From the NCBI GenBank assembly GCA_030447925.1, contig JAUJNX010000006.1:145820-209819 (forward strand): a stretch of DNA of 64,000 bases. The letters run 5' to 3'. The translations under genes and the position numbers were made by a program. The stretch comes from Egibacteraceae bacterium. Its GTDB lineage: Bacteria > Actinomycetota > Nitriliruptoria > Euzebyales > Egibacteraceae. The notes under the pieces are model-generated. The model saw only the letters and a program-made list of their open reading frames with translations, was not told the DNA's origin and searched no databases. This document shows, piece after piece, positions 41,626 to 51,812 of this stretch (position 1 is the stretch's first letter; each line of letters starts with the position of its first letter).

Positions 41626-42954
41626 CTACAGCTCAGCCAGGCGGAACTCGGTGAGGCTGTCGTCGATGCGGTTGTCCTCGCCGAAGGTCAGCACGCCGAA
41701 GCTGGCCTCGGTCGGGTCGCCGACGTCGTCCATCTCGATCGGGCCGGACAGCCCGTTGTAGTCGATGTCCTCACCGGCGTCGATCAGCTCCTTGCAGCTG
41801 GCGAAGTCGGTGCACTCCTCCCCCTCGCGCGTCACGCCGGGGATCTCCTGGGCCAGCGCCTCACCGGCGTCGGACCCGGCGATCTCCGCGGCCAGCGCGA
41901 TGATGTTCACCGCGTCGTAGGACTCCGCGGCGTAGTTGAAGTCCTGCAGGTTGGGGTCGATCGCCAGCAGCCGCTCCTCGAAATCGGCCGTGTCCACCAG
42001 CGGCAGGGTGCCCTTGAACCCCGCCAGCGCACCCGGCTCGGTGAACTGGTCGCCCAGGGCGTTGCCGGTGTTCCCGTCGGTGCCGTACAGCGGCAGGGTC
42101 GACGGACCCTGTCCCGCGTTGATGAACGACTGGATGATCCGGCCCGACTCATCGAAGCCGATCACCGCGACGCAGTCGGGGGTGCGGGACAGCATGTCCT
42201 GCACCTCGGCGTCGTAGTTCGACGCGTTGGGGTCGTAGATGATCGGCTCGCCGGCGATCGTCGCCCCCGATGCCTCCAGCGACTCGGTCAGGAAGCCCGC
42301 CAGGCCCTCGCCGTACGGGTCCTGCAGCGCCATCACGCCGACGTTGGCGCAGCCGTCCTCGACCATCACCTCGGCCAGGATCTGGCCCTGCAGCACGTCG
42401 GAGGGAGCGGTGCGGAAGTACAGGCCGTTGTCGTCGTAGTCGGTGAAGTCCGGCGCGGTGTTGGCCGGCGAGAAATGCACCACGCCGGCGCTGGTGATCG
42501 CATCGATCACGGTCAGCGAGACGCCCGACGATGCCGCCCCGACGATCGCGTCGACGTCCGCGCCCAGCAGGCGCTGCACCGACTGCGACGCGATGTCGGT
42601 CGACGTGTCGCCGGAGTCGCTGTCGATGACGACGACGTCCTGGCCGAGCACGCCTCCGGCCTCGTTGATCTCCTCGGCGGCGAGGTCCACGCCCGCGAAC
42701 TCCGGCGGTCCGAGGAACGCGAGCGACCCCGTCTGCGGGAGCAGGGTGCCGACGGTCAGGGTGCCGTCGCCCTCGGCGACCGGCGCCTCGGCCTCGGACT
42801 CCGACTCGCTGGAGGGCGCCTCGGACTCGCTGGCCGGGGCCTCGGTCTCGGTCTCGGTCTCGGCGGCCTCGTCGCCGCCGCCGCCGCCGCAGGCGGCGGC
42901 CAGCAGTGCCACGATCGCCAGCAGGCTGAATTGCCTGATCCACTTCAATCGCAT
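41626..42954 (-). CDS. livJ: Branched-chain amino acid ABC substrate-binding lipoprotein
   Basis: Periplasmic-binding fold type I protein anchored as a lipoprotein, 442 residues from ATG 42954. That start has CAGGAG seven bases upstream; a longer in-frame start at 43014 lacks it. The signal peptide reads FSLLAIVALLAAAC, then a Ser/Glu-rich linker to about 60. The mature domain begins LTVGTLLPQTGSLAFLGPPEFAGVDLAAEEINEAGG and has DPYGEGLAGF and the Leu/Ile/Val-receptor pattern throughout. Convergent to livHMGF, it is the likely receptor for that transporter; actual ligand unknown. Confidence 0.9.
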   Translation of the reverse strand: MRLKWIRQFSLLAIVALLAAACGGGGGDEAAETETETEAPASESEAPSSESESEAEAPVAEGDGTLTVGTLLPQTGSLAFLGPPEFAGVDLAAEEINEAGGVLGQDVVVIDSDSGDTSTDIASQSVQRLLGADVDAIVGAASSGVSLTVIDAITSAGVVHFSPANTAPDFTDYDDNGLYFRTAPSDVLQGQILAEVMVEDGCANVGVMALQDPYGEGLAGFLTESLEASGATIAGEPIIYDPNASNYDAEVQDMLSRTPDCVAVIGFDESGRIIQSFINAGQGPSTLPLYGTDGNTGNALGDQFTEPGALAGFKGTLPLVDTADFEERLLAIDPNLQDFNYAAESYDAVNIIALAAEIAGSDAGEALAQEIPGVTREGEECTDFASCKELIDAGEDIDYNGLSGPIEMDDVGDPTEASFGVLTFGEDNRIDDSLTEFRLAEL

Positions 42955-43064
42955 CGAAGAACTCCTGTTGGTCCGTACGAGCACGCTTGGCGCAGCACCC
43001 GCCGTGCCGGGCATCGTAACCGACCGCGGTAGTAGGAGTGGGCAGGAACGTGTTCCGGGACGGC

Positions 43065-43070
43065 TACGAT
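43065..43070 (+). promoter_or_regulatory. -10 hexamer for polA
   Basis: TACGAT ends eight bases before the polA ATG, a leaderless spacing. The 124 bases between the divergent livJ and polA starts hold both promoters; the livJ one is not clear. Confidence 0.45.
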
Positions 43071-43078
43071 CGCGCGAT

Positions 43079-45754
43079 ATGGCCGACCGACCCGTGCTCG
43101 CGTTGCTGGACGGGCACAGCCTCGCCTTCCGCGCCTTCTACGCGCTCCCGCCCGACATGCGCACGACGACCGGCCAGGTCACCAATGCGGTGTACGGCTT
43201 CTCCACGATGCTCATCAAGCTGCTGGGGGAGCACCACCCCGACGGCATCGCGGTGTTGTTCGACCAGGGCCGGCCTGCGGAGCGCATGGCGCTGCTGCCC
43301 ACCTACAAGGGCAACCGGACCGAGGCGCCCGACGACTTCCGCTCGCAGATGCCGCTGATCCTGGAGGTCGTCGACACCCTGACGATCCCGCGCATCGCGC
43401 TGCCGTCGACCGAGGCCGACGACCTCATCGCCACCTACACCACCCTGGCGATCGGGCAGGGCTGGGACGTGCTGATCGTCACCGGCGACCGCGACGCCTT
43501 CCAGCTGGTCGGGCCGCACGTGCGCGTGCTGTACACCCGCCGCGGGATCAGCGACACGGTGATCATGGACGAGGCCGCGGTCCAGGAGAAGTACGGGGTC
43601 GAGCCCGCCCGCTACCCCATGCTCGCGGCGCTGCGCGGCGACCCCAGCGACAACATCCCCGGCGTGCCCGGGGTGGGGGACAAGACCGCCGCGAAGCTGC
43701 TCCAGGACCACGGCGACCTCGAGGGCATCTTCGCCAACCTCGAGCGCATCAAGGGCAAGAAGCTGCCCCAGACCCTGGCCGAGCACGCCGACTCGGTGCG
43801 CGCCGGGCACCAGGTGGCGATCCTGCACCGCGACCTGGACGTGCCGCTGCCCATCGAGGCGCTGCACATGGGCTCGGTCGACCAGGAGGCGGTGCGCCGG
43901 CTGTTCGCCACCCTGGAGTTCCGGTCGCTGTGGGACCGGCTGCGCGAGGCCGTGCTGGAGGAGCAGGACCAGCAGGAGGCGGGCACCTTCGCCGACCAGC
44001 CCCTGCAGCTGGGCCCCGGCGCGCTGGCCGGCTGGATCCGCGCGGTGCCGCCCGGGCAGCCGGTCGCGGTCCTGCCGTTCACCGAGTCGCGCCCCCCCGA
44101 CGTGCGCGTCGTGGACGTCGCCCTGGCCACCGCCGACGCGCGCCCCGGCGCCGCGGCCCTGGGCGACCTGGCGGCGGAGGACCTCGCCGCGCTGGGCGAC
44201 CTGCTCGCCGACCCGGACCGGCCCCTGCTCGTCCACGACGCCAAGCGCCTGCTGCACGCGGCCGCCTCGCGCGGGTGGGAGGTCGCGGGGGTGGCGTCGG
44301 ACACCGAGCTGGCCGCCTACCTCGTCGCCCCCGGCCAGCGCGCCTACGACCTGGAGACCCTCGCGCTGCAGTACCTGCACAAGCAGCTGCGCAGCACCGC
44401 GCCGGAGGGCGCGGAGGCGGCCCAGCTCGCGCTCGCCGTCGACGACGACTGGCGCGAGCGCGCCCTGCGCGCGCAGGCGCTGCTGGCCATCGCCGACGTG
44501 CTCGCGGCCGCGCTGGAGGAGCGCGACCAGACCCGGCTGCTGGTCGACCTGGAGCTGCCGCTCGTCCCGGTCCTGCGCGACATGGAGCAGACCGGCATCG
44601 CCATCGACGTGCCGGTCCTGGACGAGATGAGCGACTCCCTCGGCGACCGCATCCGGTCGCTGCGCGAGGAGATCTACACCGCCGCCGGGGACGAGTTCAA
44701 CCTCGACTCGCCCAAGCAGCTCCAGGCGGTGCTGTTCGACCAGCTCGGCCTGCCCAAGACCAAGCGGCTGAAGACGGGTTACTCCACCGACGCCGCGGCG
44801 CTCACCCAGATCGTGGACACCCACCCGATCGTCGAGCCGCTGCTGGAGTACCGCGAGCTGTCCAAGCTCAAGGGCACCTACGTCGACGCGCTGCCGCCCC
44901 TGGTGCACGCCGACGGGCGCATCCACGCGGAGTTCAACCAGACCGTCGCCGTCACCGGGCGCCTGTCCAGCCAGAACCCCAACATCCAGAACATCCCCAT
45001 CCGCACCGACCTCGGGCGGGAGATCCGGCGCGCCTTCGTCCCCGGCGAGGGCTACACGTCGCTGCTCGTCGCCGACTACTCCCAGATCGAGCTGCGCGTC
45101 ATGGCCCACCTCACCGGGGACGAGGGCCTGCTGTCGGCCTTCCGCTCCGGCGAGGACATCCACGCCACGACCGCCGCGCGCGTCTTCGAGATCCCGCTGG
45201 AGTCCGTCGACGGCCAGACCCGCAACCGCATCAAGTTCATGACCTACGGGCTGGCCTACGGGCTGTCGGCGTTCGGGCTCGCCCAGCAGCTGCGCATCCC
45301 CCCCGACGAGGCGCGCGACCTGCAGGACGCCTACTTCGCGCGCTTCCCGCGGGTCCGCGACTTCCTGCAGGGCGTGGTGGACCAGGCCCGCCGGGACGGC
45401 TACACCTCGACGCTGTTCGGCCGGCGCCGCTACCTGCCCGACCTCATGAGCGACAACCGCCAGCGCCGGGACATGGCCGAGCGCATGGCCCTGAACGCCC
45501 CCATCCAGGGCACCGCCGCGGACATCATCAAGCGCGCGATGGTCGCGGTGCGCGCCGCCATGCGCGAGCACCGCATGGCGTCCCAGCTGCTGCTGCAGGT
45601 CCACGACGAGCTGGTCTGCGAGACCGCCCCCGGCGAGGAGGACGCCCTGCGCGTCCTGGTCGTCGCCTGCATGGAGGGCGTCGCCGACCTGGCCGTCCCC
45701 CTGGAGGTCGACACCGCCGCCGGTCCGTCCTGGGCGGAGGCCGAGAAGCACTGA
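43079..45754 (+). CDS. polA: DNA polymerase I
   Basis: Repair and gap-filling polymerase of 891 residues. The N-terminal 5'-3' exonuclease domain (about 1-290) has LALLDGHSLAFRAFYALP and DDLIATYTTLA plus VTGDRDAFQLVGP. The middle 3'-5' exonuclease-like domain (about 320-500) lacks the usual catalytic acids, as in other actinobacteria. The polymerase domain shows DYSQIELRVMAHLTGDEG (near 666), the O-helix YGLAYGLSAFGLAQQL and LLLQVHDELVCE. ATG 43079 is the leaderless start; an earlier in-frame stretch is inside the livJ region. Intact. Confidence 0.96.
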   Translation: MADRPVLALLDGHSLAFRAFYALPPDMRTTTGQVTNAVYGFSTMLIKLLGEHHPDGIAVLFDQGRPAERMALLPTYKGNRTEAPDDFRSQMPLILEVVDTLTIPRIALPSTEADDLIATYTTLAIGQGWDVLIVTGDRDAFQLVGPHVRVLYTRRGISDTVIMDEAAVQEKYGVEPARYPMLAALRGDPSDNIPGVPGVGDKTAAKLLQDHGDLEGIFANLERIKGKKLPQTLAEHADSVRAGHQVAILHRDLDVPLPIEALHMGSVDQEAVRRLFATLEFRSLWDRLREAVLEEQDQQEAGTFADQPLQLGPGALAGWIRAVPPGQPVAVLPFTESRPPDVRVVDVALATADARPGAAALGDLAAEDLAALGDLLADPDRPLLVHDAKRLLHAAASRGWEVAGVASDTELAAYLVAPGQRAYDLETLALQYLHKQLRSTAPEGAEAAQLALAVDDDWRERALRAQALLAIADVLAAALEERDQTRLLVDLELPLVPVLRDMEQTGIAIDVPVLDEMSDSLGDRIRSLREEIYTAAGDEFNLDSPKQLQAVLFDQLGLPKTKRLKTGYSTDAAALTQIVDTHPIVEPLLEYRELSKLKGTYVDALPPLVHADGRIHAEFNQTVAVTGRLSSQNPNIQNIPIRTDLGREIRRAFVPGEGYTSLLVADYSQIELRVMAHLTGDEGLLSAFRSGEDIHATTAARVFEIPLESVDGQTRNRIKFMTYGLAYGLSAFGLAQQLRIPPDEARDLQDAYFARFPRVRDFLQGVVDQARRDGYTSTLFGRRRYLPDLMSDNRQRRDMAERMALNAPIQGTAADIIKRAMVAVRAAMREHRMASQLLLQVHDELVCETAPGEEDALRVLVVACMEGVADLAVPLEVDTAAGPSWAEAEKH

Positions 45755-45761
45755 GGCCCCA

Positions 45762-45783
45762 CCCGCCCCGGCGGGGGGGCGGG
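45762..45783. terminator. Hairpin between convergent polA and glycosyltransferase genes
   Basis: CCCGCCCC (45762-45769) pairs with GGGGCGGG (45776-45783) around a six-base loop between two convergent stops. No T-tract. Confidence 0.5.
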
Positions 45784-45784
45784 A

Positions 45785-47035
45785 TCAGGCGAGGCGCTCC
45801 AGGACGGCGACAGCGCGGGCGGTGCCGTCCTCGCCCGCGAGGCGGCCCGCGACCGCGCGGGCCCCCGCGCGCAGGCCGGGGTCGGTCGTGGCCGTGCGCA
45901 GGGCCGCCGCCACCCGGGCGGTGGTGAGCCGCTCGCGGGGGATCGGGGCCGGCCCCGCGCCCAGGGCGGCCACGCGCCGGCCCCAGAAGAACTGGTCGGC
46001 GAAGAACGGCACGACGACGGTCGGCGCGCCGGCGCGCAGCCCCGCCGCGGTCGTGCCGGCCCCGCCGTGGTGGAGCACGGCCTGGACCCGGGGGAACAGC
46101 CACGCGTGGGGCACCTCGTCGACCACCAGCACCTGCCCGGTGCTGTCCGGCGGGCGCAGCCCGGACCACCCCGACAGCACGACCGCCCGCAGGCCGGCCG
46201 CGCGCACCGCGTCCAGCAGCAGGGCGGCCAGCGCGGCGGGGTCGGGGTCGGGCATCGACCCGAAGCCCAGGTAGACCGGGACCGGCCCGGCGGCGAGGAA
46301 GCGCGCCAGCACCGCGGGCGGCTCCCAGCCCGGCGGCACACCGCGCGACCAGTACCCGGTCACCTCCACGTCGGCGGGCCAGTCGCCGGGGGTCGGGGCC
46401 ACCGCGGCGCTGTAGCCGTGGAGGGCGAGGGGGCGCCGATCCGGCGCCCACGAGGCCGGGGGACCGGGGGGCAGCGGCGCCATGCCCAGGTGGCGGCGCC
46501 GGGCGGCGAGCACCGGCAGGACGCCGCGCCAGAACAGCCGCTGGGACAGCGCCCAGGTGACCAGGTTCAGCGGGCCGGGGAGGTCGCGGACCAGTGGCGC
46601 CAGCGCGGAGGCGTAGGCGCGGGTCGGCGCGGCCGGCTGCAGGTGGGCCCAGGCGAGCGCGGCACCGGCCCGCTCCGCGGCGGTGAACCCGACCAGCGCG
46701 AGCGTCGCCGCGACGACCACGTCCGCGCCCGCGCTGGCCTCCTCCGCCGGCTCGGCGGCCGCGGCCAGGACGGGCCCCACGAGGCGGCGGATCCGCCGGG
46801 GCAGCGCCGCCGGGTTGCGGGCGGCCAACACGGCCAGCCCGTCGGGCCCGGACAGGGCGGCCTGCGGGTCGCCGGGCAGCTCGGCGAACGGCAGCCCGGC
46901 ATCGCGGACACGCGCTTCGAACGCGCCGTGGGTGGCGAGCCGCACCCGGTGCCCGGCGCCCACGAGCCCCTGGCCGAGGGCGAGGAACGGCTCGAGGTCC
47001 CCGCGCGAGCCCATGGTCAGGATCGTCACCCGCAT
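45785..47035 (-). CDS. UGT/MGT-type glycosyltransferase (GT1)
   Basis: A 416-residue GT-B fold enzyme that transfers sugars to small acceptors. From ATG 47035 (MRVTILTMGSRGDLEPFLALGQGL) the acceptor half runs to about 215. The donor half has VYLGFGSM (near 260), VPHAWLFPRVQAVLHHGGAGTTAAGLRAGAPTVVVPFFADQFFWGRRV, the standard sugar-nucleotide motif with HHGG and the terminal acidic/Gln pair. Similar to rhamnosyl- and sterol-type transferases. Acceptor unknown. It stands alone between polA and rpsA. Confidence 0.88.
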   Translation of the reverse strand: MRVTILTMGSRGDLEPFLALGQGLVGAGHRVRLATHGAFEARVRDAGLPFAELPGDPQAALSGPDGLAVLAARNPAALPRRIRRLVGPVLAAAAEPAEEASAGADVVVAATLALVGFTAAERAGAALAWAHLQPAAPTRAYASALAPLVRDLPGPLNLVTWALSQRLFWRGVLPVLAARRRHLGMAPLPPGPPASWAPDRRPLALHGYSAAVAPTPGDWPADVEVTGYWSRGVPPGWEPPAVLARFLAAGPVPVYLGFGSMPDPDPAALAALLLDAVRAAGLRAVVLSGWSGLRPPDSTGQVLVVDEVPHAWLFPRVQAVLHHGGAGTTAAGLRAGAPTVVVPFFADQFFWGRRVAALGAGPAPIPRERLTTARVAAALRTATTDPGLRAGARAVAGRLAGEDGTARAVAVLERLA

Positions 47036-47093
47036 CGGCGGAAGTATGGTGCCGCCGCCCGCCCGGCCAGGAATGCCGGACGATCGGGGCACG

Positions 47094-47122
47094 TTGACAC
47101 CCCCCTGCACCTCGGCGACACT
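47094..47122 (+). promoter_or_regulatory. Promoter for rpsA
   Basis: A consensus TTGACA (47094-47099), then 17 bases, then GACACT (47117-47122). This is the only perfect -35 I found. It gives a leader of roughly 85-90 bases before the ATG, and the AGGAGA at 47199-47204 lies within that leader. Confidence 0.55.
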
Positions 47123-47216
47123 GGCGCGTGCGTCCGCTCACGCCGCGGGTCGGTCTCGGCCACCCCGTGAGCGGGCACGCACCCTCTCAGACCACCCCAG
47201 GAGACCTACCCCCCAC

Positions 47217-48728
47217 ATGACCGACCAGACGACCCCGGTCGCGACCCTCGCGACCGCCCCCCAGGCCGAGCGCGAGCGCGGCCAGCAGATCGTGCTCGAG
47301 GAGTTCGGCTCCATGGAGGAGTTCGAGCGCGTGATGGAAGCGACCATCAAGGAATTCGACGACGGTGACATCGTCGAGGGGGTGGTGGTCAAGGTCGACC
47401 CCGAGGAGTGCCTCCTCGACATCGGCTACAAGTCCGAGGGCGTCATCCCCTCGCGCGAGCTGTCGATCAAGCACGACGTCGACCCCAACACCGTGGTCGC
47501 GGTCGGTGACGTGATCGAGGCCCTCGTCCTGCAGAAGGAGGACAAGGAGGGCCGCCTGATCCTGTCCAAGAAGCGCGCCCAGTACGAGCGCGCCTGGGGC
47601 AAGATCGAGCAGATCTACACCAACGAGGCCACCGTCACCGGCACGGTCATCGAGGTCGTCAAGGGCGGGCTCATCCTCGACATCGGGCTGCGCGGCTTCC
47701 TGCCGGCCTCGCTGGTCGAGATGCGCCGGGTCCGGGACCTGCACCCCTACGTCGGCCGCGAGCTCGAGTGCAAGGTCATCGAGCTCGACAAGAACCGCAA
47801 CAACGTGGTGCTGTCCCGCCGCAAGTTCCTGGAGGAGACCCAGTCGGAGTTCCGCAAGGAGTTCCTGGAGACCCTGCAGAAGGGCGAGGTCCGCAAGGGC
47901 ACCGTCTCCTCGATCGTCAACTTCGGCGCCTTCGTCGACCTGGGCGGCGTGGACGGGCTCGTGCACGTCTCCGAGCTGTCCTGGAAGCACATCGACCACC
48001 CGGGCGAGGTCGTCGAGGTCGGCCAGGAGGTCGAGGTCGAGGTCCTCGACGTCGACCTCGAGCGCGAGCGGGTCAGCCTGTCGCTCAAGGCGACGCAGGA
48101 AGACCCGTGGCGCCAGTTCGCCCGCCAGCACTACGTGGGCGAGTTCATCGAGGGCAACGTCACCAAGCTGGTGCCCTTCGGCGCGTTCGTGAAGGTGGAG
48201 GAGGGCATCGAGGGCCTCATCCACATCTCCGAGCTCGCCGAGGCCCACGTCGAGGTCCCCGAGCAGGTCGTCAAGGTCAACGACCGCATCTGGGTCAAGA
48301 TCATCGACATCGACGACGTGCGCCGGCGGATCTCGCTGTCGCTGAAGCAGGCCGTCAAGGCCGGGTACGGCGAGGAGCCGGACCTGCCCGAGGCGCCGGC
48401 GTTCGTGCCGGAGCAGGCCACGAGCACGTCGTCGTCCGGGGACACCGGCGGCGCCACCTCGGCCTTCGGCGCCGCCTTCGCGGCGGCCCTGCAGGCGCGC
48501 GGCGACCGCGGCGAGGAGCTCGGGGCCGACGAAGGCGCCGACAGCGACGGCGTCACGGCGACCGACGACCCCTCGGCGACCGACGACGGCGCGGCCGGCG
48601 ACGGCGTCGCGATGACCGACGACACCGCCGCCACCGACGACCCGGCGCCGATCCAGGCGACGGTGGCGGAGGCCGCGGAGGTCGAGCAGGCGGACGTCGA
48701 GACCGTCGTCGACGCACCTGCCGAGTAG
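47217..48728 (+). CDS. rpsA: 30S ribosomal protein S1
   Basis: Binds mRNA on the 30S subunit and helps translation start. The 503 residues contain four S1 (OB-fold) repeats, near 38-107, 125-190, 210-280 and 295-365. Repeats 3 and 4 read KGTVSSIVNFGAFVDLGGVDGLVHVSELSW and GNVTKLVPFGAFVKVEEGIEGLIHISELA. The C-terminal 120 residues are low-complexity, rich in Asp, Ala and Thr, as in other actinobacterial S1. I chose ATG 47217; AGGAGA is 12 bases away, which is long. In many actinomycetes this gene precedes coaE, as here. Confidence 0.96.
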   Translation: MTDQTTPVATLATAPQAERERGQQIVLEEFGSMEEFERVMEATIKEFDDGDIVEGVVVKVDPEECLLDIGYKSEGVIPSRELSIKHDVDPNTVVAVGDVIEALVLQKEDKEGRLILSKKRAQYERAWGKIEQIYTNEATVTGTVIEVVKGGLILDIGLRGFLPASLVEMRRVRDLHPYVGRELECKVIELDKNRNNVVLSRRKFLEETQSEFRKEFLETLQKGEVRKGTVSSIVNFGAFVDLGGVDGLVHVSELSWKHIDHPGEVVEVGQEVEVEVLDVDLERERVSLSLKATQEDPWRQFARQHYVGEFIEGNVTKLVPFGAFVKVEEGIEGLIHISELAEAHVEVPEQVVKVNDRIWVKIIDIDDVRRRISLSLKQAVKAGYGEEPDLPEAPAFVPEQATSTSSSGDTGGATSAFGAAFAAALQARGDRGEELGADEGADSDGVTATDDPSATDDGAAGDGVAMTDDTAATDDPAPIQATVAEAAEVEQADVETVVDAPAE

Positions 48729-48749
48729 CGCGCGACAGGGGTCCGGGCC

Positions 48750-49388
48750 GTGTACCTGGTGGGATTGACCGGCGGCATCGCCGCCGGCAAGTCGACGGTT
48801 GCGGCCCGGCTCGTCGAGCACGGCGCCGAGCTGATCGACGCCGACGCGATCGCGCGCGAGGTCGTGCTGCCCGACACGCCGACCTGGCACAAGATCGTCG
48901 AGCACTTCGGGACCGGGGTGCTGGGCAGCGACGGGTTCGTGGACCGCGCGGCCCTGGGCCGGATCGTGTTCGCCGATCCGGCCCGGCGCGCCCTGCTCAA
49001 CCAGCTCACCCACCCGCCGGTGGTGGCGCGCATCGCGGAGCAGCTGGAGCTGCTCCAGGCCTTCGACGGCGTCGTCGTGGTCGACGTCCCGCTGCTGGTC
49101 GAGGCGGGTGTGGACCGCGGGTACCGGTCCGTGGTGGTCGTGGCCGCGACCCCGGAGACCCAGCTCCGCCGCCTCGTCGAGCTGCGCGGCATGACCGAGG
49201 ACGAGGCGCGCGCCCGCATCGCCGCGCAGGCGCCGCTCGCGGACAAGCTGGCGATCGCCACCCACGTGATCTGGAACGAGGGCACGCCCGGCGAGCTGCG
49301 CGACCGCGTGGACGAGGTCGCGGCGGAGCTGCAGGAGCTGGCACGGGCCAAGTCGGCCGCGGAGGCGGCCATCCTCCCCGACCGCTGA
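48750..49388 (+). CDS. coaE: Dephospho-CoA kinase
   Basis: Last step of coenzyme A synthesis. The 212 residues show the P-loop YLVGLTGGIAAGKSTV at the start, LIDADAIAREVV, the VVVDVPLLVEAG strand and the lid/base region TPETQLRRLVELRGMTEDEARARIAAQ. It starts at GTG 48750, 21 bases after rpsA. The usual C-terminal fusion (GrpB-like domain) of some actinobacteria is absent. Confidence 0.94.
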   Translation: MYLVGLTGGIAAGKSTVAARLVEHGAELIDADAIAREVVLPDTPTWHKIVEHFGTGVLGSDGFVDRAALGRIVFADPARRALLNQLTHPPVVARIAEQLELLQAFDGVVVVDVPLLVEAGVDRGYRSVVVVAATPETQLRRLVELRGMTEDEARARIAAQAPLADKLAIATHVIWNEGTPGELRDRVDEVAAELQELARAKSAAEAAILPDR

Positions 49389-49408
49389 CGGTCGGCGAGG
49401 TCCCGGCG

Positions 49409-51812
49409 TCAGCTGGCGGCGGGGAGGCGGCGGGCGCGCTGCAGGAAGCGGTCGGCCTGCGGGGCCGGCAGCGGCCGGCTGAACAGGAAGCCCTGGGCGT
49501 GGTCGCACTGCAGCGACCGCAGCAGGTCGCGCTGGACGACCTCCTCGACGCCCTCGGCGACGACCTTCAGCCCCAGGTCGTGGGCCAGGTGGATCATCGC
49601 GGCGACGATGACCTCGTCCTCCTGCTCGCGGCCGAGCCCCTTCACGAAGGACCGGTCGATCTTCAGGACGTCCAGGGGGTAGTGCTTCAGCTGCCCCAGC
49701 GACGTGAAGCCGGTCCCGAAGTCGTCGGTGGCGATGCCGACGCCCAGGCGCTTGAGGTCGTGGAGGATCTTCACCGCGGAGGCCGCGTCCTTCATCACCA
49801 CGCTCTCGGTGACCTCCAGCGCGAGGCGCCCGGGGTCCAGCCCGGTGTCGTCGAGCACGTCGGCCACCTCGGAGGCGAGGTCGGCGTGCTCGAACTGGCG
49901 GGCGGACAGGTTCACCGCCATCCACGGGCCGCCCTGGCCCGCGTTGGCGCCCCAGCGGACCGCCTGGCGGCACGACTCGCGCAGGGCCCACTGGCCCAGG
50001 GCGTGGATGAGCTCGGTCTCCTCGGCGACGGGGATGAAGTCGGTGGGTTCGATGACGCCGCGCTCGGGGTGGCGCCAGCGCAGCAGCGCCTCCATGCCGA
50101 CCAGGGACCCCGAGGCCAGCCCGATCGTGGGCTGGTACCAGACCTCCAGCTCCCCGCGGCGCCGCGCGCCGCGCAGCTCGCGCTCGATCTGCATGCGACC
50201 GAACGGCGTGCCCCCGGCGCGGCGGCGGTGGAACTCGACGCGGTTGCGGCCCCGCGCCTTCGCCCGGTACATGGCGTCGTCCGCGGCGCGCAGCAGGGCT
50301 GCCGGGTCGGTGCCGTCCTGCGGCTGCAGGCACACCCCGACGCTGACGGTGAGGTACAGCTCCTGGGTGCCGGCGGTCAGCGGCGCGGCCAGCGACTCGA
50401 CGAGGTTGCGCGCGACGATGCCCGCGTCCGCGGCGCGCTCGACGTCGGGCAGGACGACGACGAACTCGTCGCCCCCCAGCCGGGCGAGCGTGTCGCCGGG
50501 CCGCAGCACCTCCTGGAAGCGCTTGGTGACCTGCTGCAGGACCAGGTCGCCGACGTCGTGGCCGAGGGTGTCGTTGACCCGCTTGAAGCGGTCGAGGTCG
50601 CAGAACAGCACCGCGACCGGCCAGTCGTGCCGGCGCGCGCGGCGCAGCGCGCCCTCGAGGCGGTCGTGGAGCAGCTTGCGGTTGGGCAGGCCGGTGAGCG
50701 GGTCGTAGTGGGCCAGGCGCTGAAGGCGGTCCTCGGCGAGCTTGCGCTCGGTCACGTCCCGCAGGACGAGCAGGTGCCCGTTGGGCGCGCCGCGCTGGTC
50801 GGCCAGGGAGGACAGCACCAGGTCGTAGGCGCGCGCGGACCCCGGCGGGCCCAGCCGCACCTCCTCGTGCACGTCGCGGGCGCGCGGACCCCGGCGGGCC
50901 CAGCCGCACCTCCTCGTGCACGTCGCGGGCGCCGTCGCCGCGGTCCAGCAGCTCGCCGCAGCAGGGGAGCAGCGCGGTCGCGGGCGCACCGATCGCCAGG
51001 GCCGCGTCGTGGTCCAGCAGGCGCTCCGCCGCGGGGTTCATGTCGACGATCCGGCGCCGGGCGTCCAGGACGATGACGCCGTCGCTCATGCGCTCGATGA
51101 TCGCGTCGCGGGCGACGGGCGCGAGGTCGAGCAGGCCGAACCGGAACACGCCCCAGACGAGCACCTTGCCGGCGGCCAGGAGCAGGAACGGGGTGGGGTC
51201 GACGACGTCGAAGCCGAGCACCCCGACCGCCCGCAGGGCTGCGCCCCCCGCGGGCAGGACGGCCGCGCCGGCGAGCAGGGCGCTCTGGCTGCGGTAGACC
51301 CGGCCGGTGCGCAGGAAGGTGGCGACGAGCAGCGCGGTGCCCGCCGCCAGCAGCAGGGCCGAGTACACCGTCACGGCCTGCCCGACGGGCCCCGGCCGCG
51401 GGGCCCCCAGCCCGCCGGCGCCCGCCGCCTGGGCGGTGTGCACCAGGTCGTGGGTGGAGCCGTTGACCAGCAGCCCCACGACGACCACCGGCACCGCCGC
51501 CAGCGCGCCCGCGCGCGCGGGCGTCGCCCACACCGCCCTGCCGGTGTAGCGCAGGGCGAACACCAGCCAGGACGGCGGGGCGAGCAGGGCGCCGAGCAGC
51601 GCCGCGTCGGCCCACAGCGCGGCCGCGCCCAGGTCGGGGGAGGTCAGCGCGAGCGAGTGCGCGAGCGCCCACCACCCCGCCGCGCCCAGCGCGACCGCCA
51701 GGCTGCCCGCGGCCGACAGGCTGCGCCGCCGCCAGGCGTACCAGCTCAGGGCGACCAGGGGCAGCGACGTCGACGCCACGAGCATCCCCGCGGTGGACCA
51801 GTACCAGCGCAT
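49409..51812 (-). pseudogene. Membrane GGDEF/EAL cyclic-di-GMP protein, split by a 49-base duplication
   Basis: From ATG 51812 (MRWYWSTAGMLVASTSLPLV) seven membrane helices (about 1-240) resemble the 7TM sensor of some histidine kinases, then a PAS domain (RMSDGVIVLDARRRIVDMNPAAERLL). A perfect 49-base tandem repeat at 50832-50929 then shifts the frame. Deleting one copy gives a continuous protein of about 784 residues: GGDEF (LTGLPNRKLLHDRL, LARLGGDEFVVVLPDV) and EAL (GMEALLRWRHPERG, VTESVV, IDRSFVKGLG). GGDEF has the intact active motif; EAL reads EALLRW and keeps key acids. Divergent from moaA. Confidence 0.8.
50832..50929. repeat. Perfect 49-base tandem duplication
   Basis: 50832-50880 and 50881-50929 are identical. 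The unit sits between the PAS and GGDEF domains of the minus-strand cyclic-di-GMP gene. Because 49 is not a multiple of three, having two copies shifts the frame and having one copy restores it. Confidence 0.9.

Noticed and set aside
47187..49388. Downstream continuation of the GGDEF/EAL minus-strand frame through coaE and rpsA
   Set aside because: The true protein ends at 49409 in another frame. The continuation exists only because the 49-base duplication shifts the frame into an antisense open stretch.
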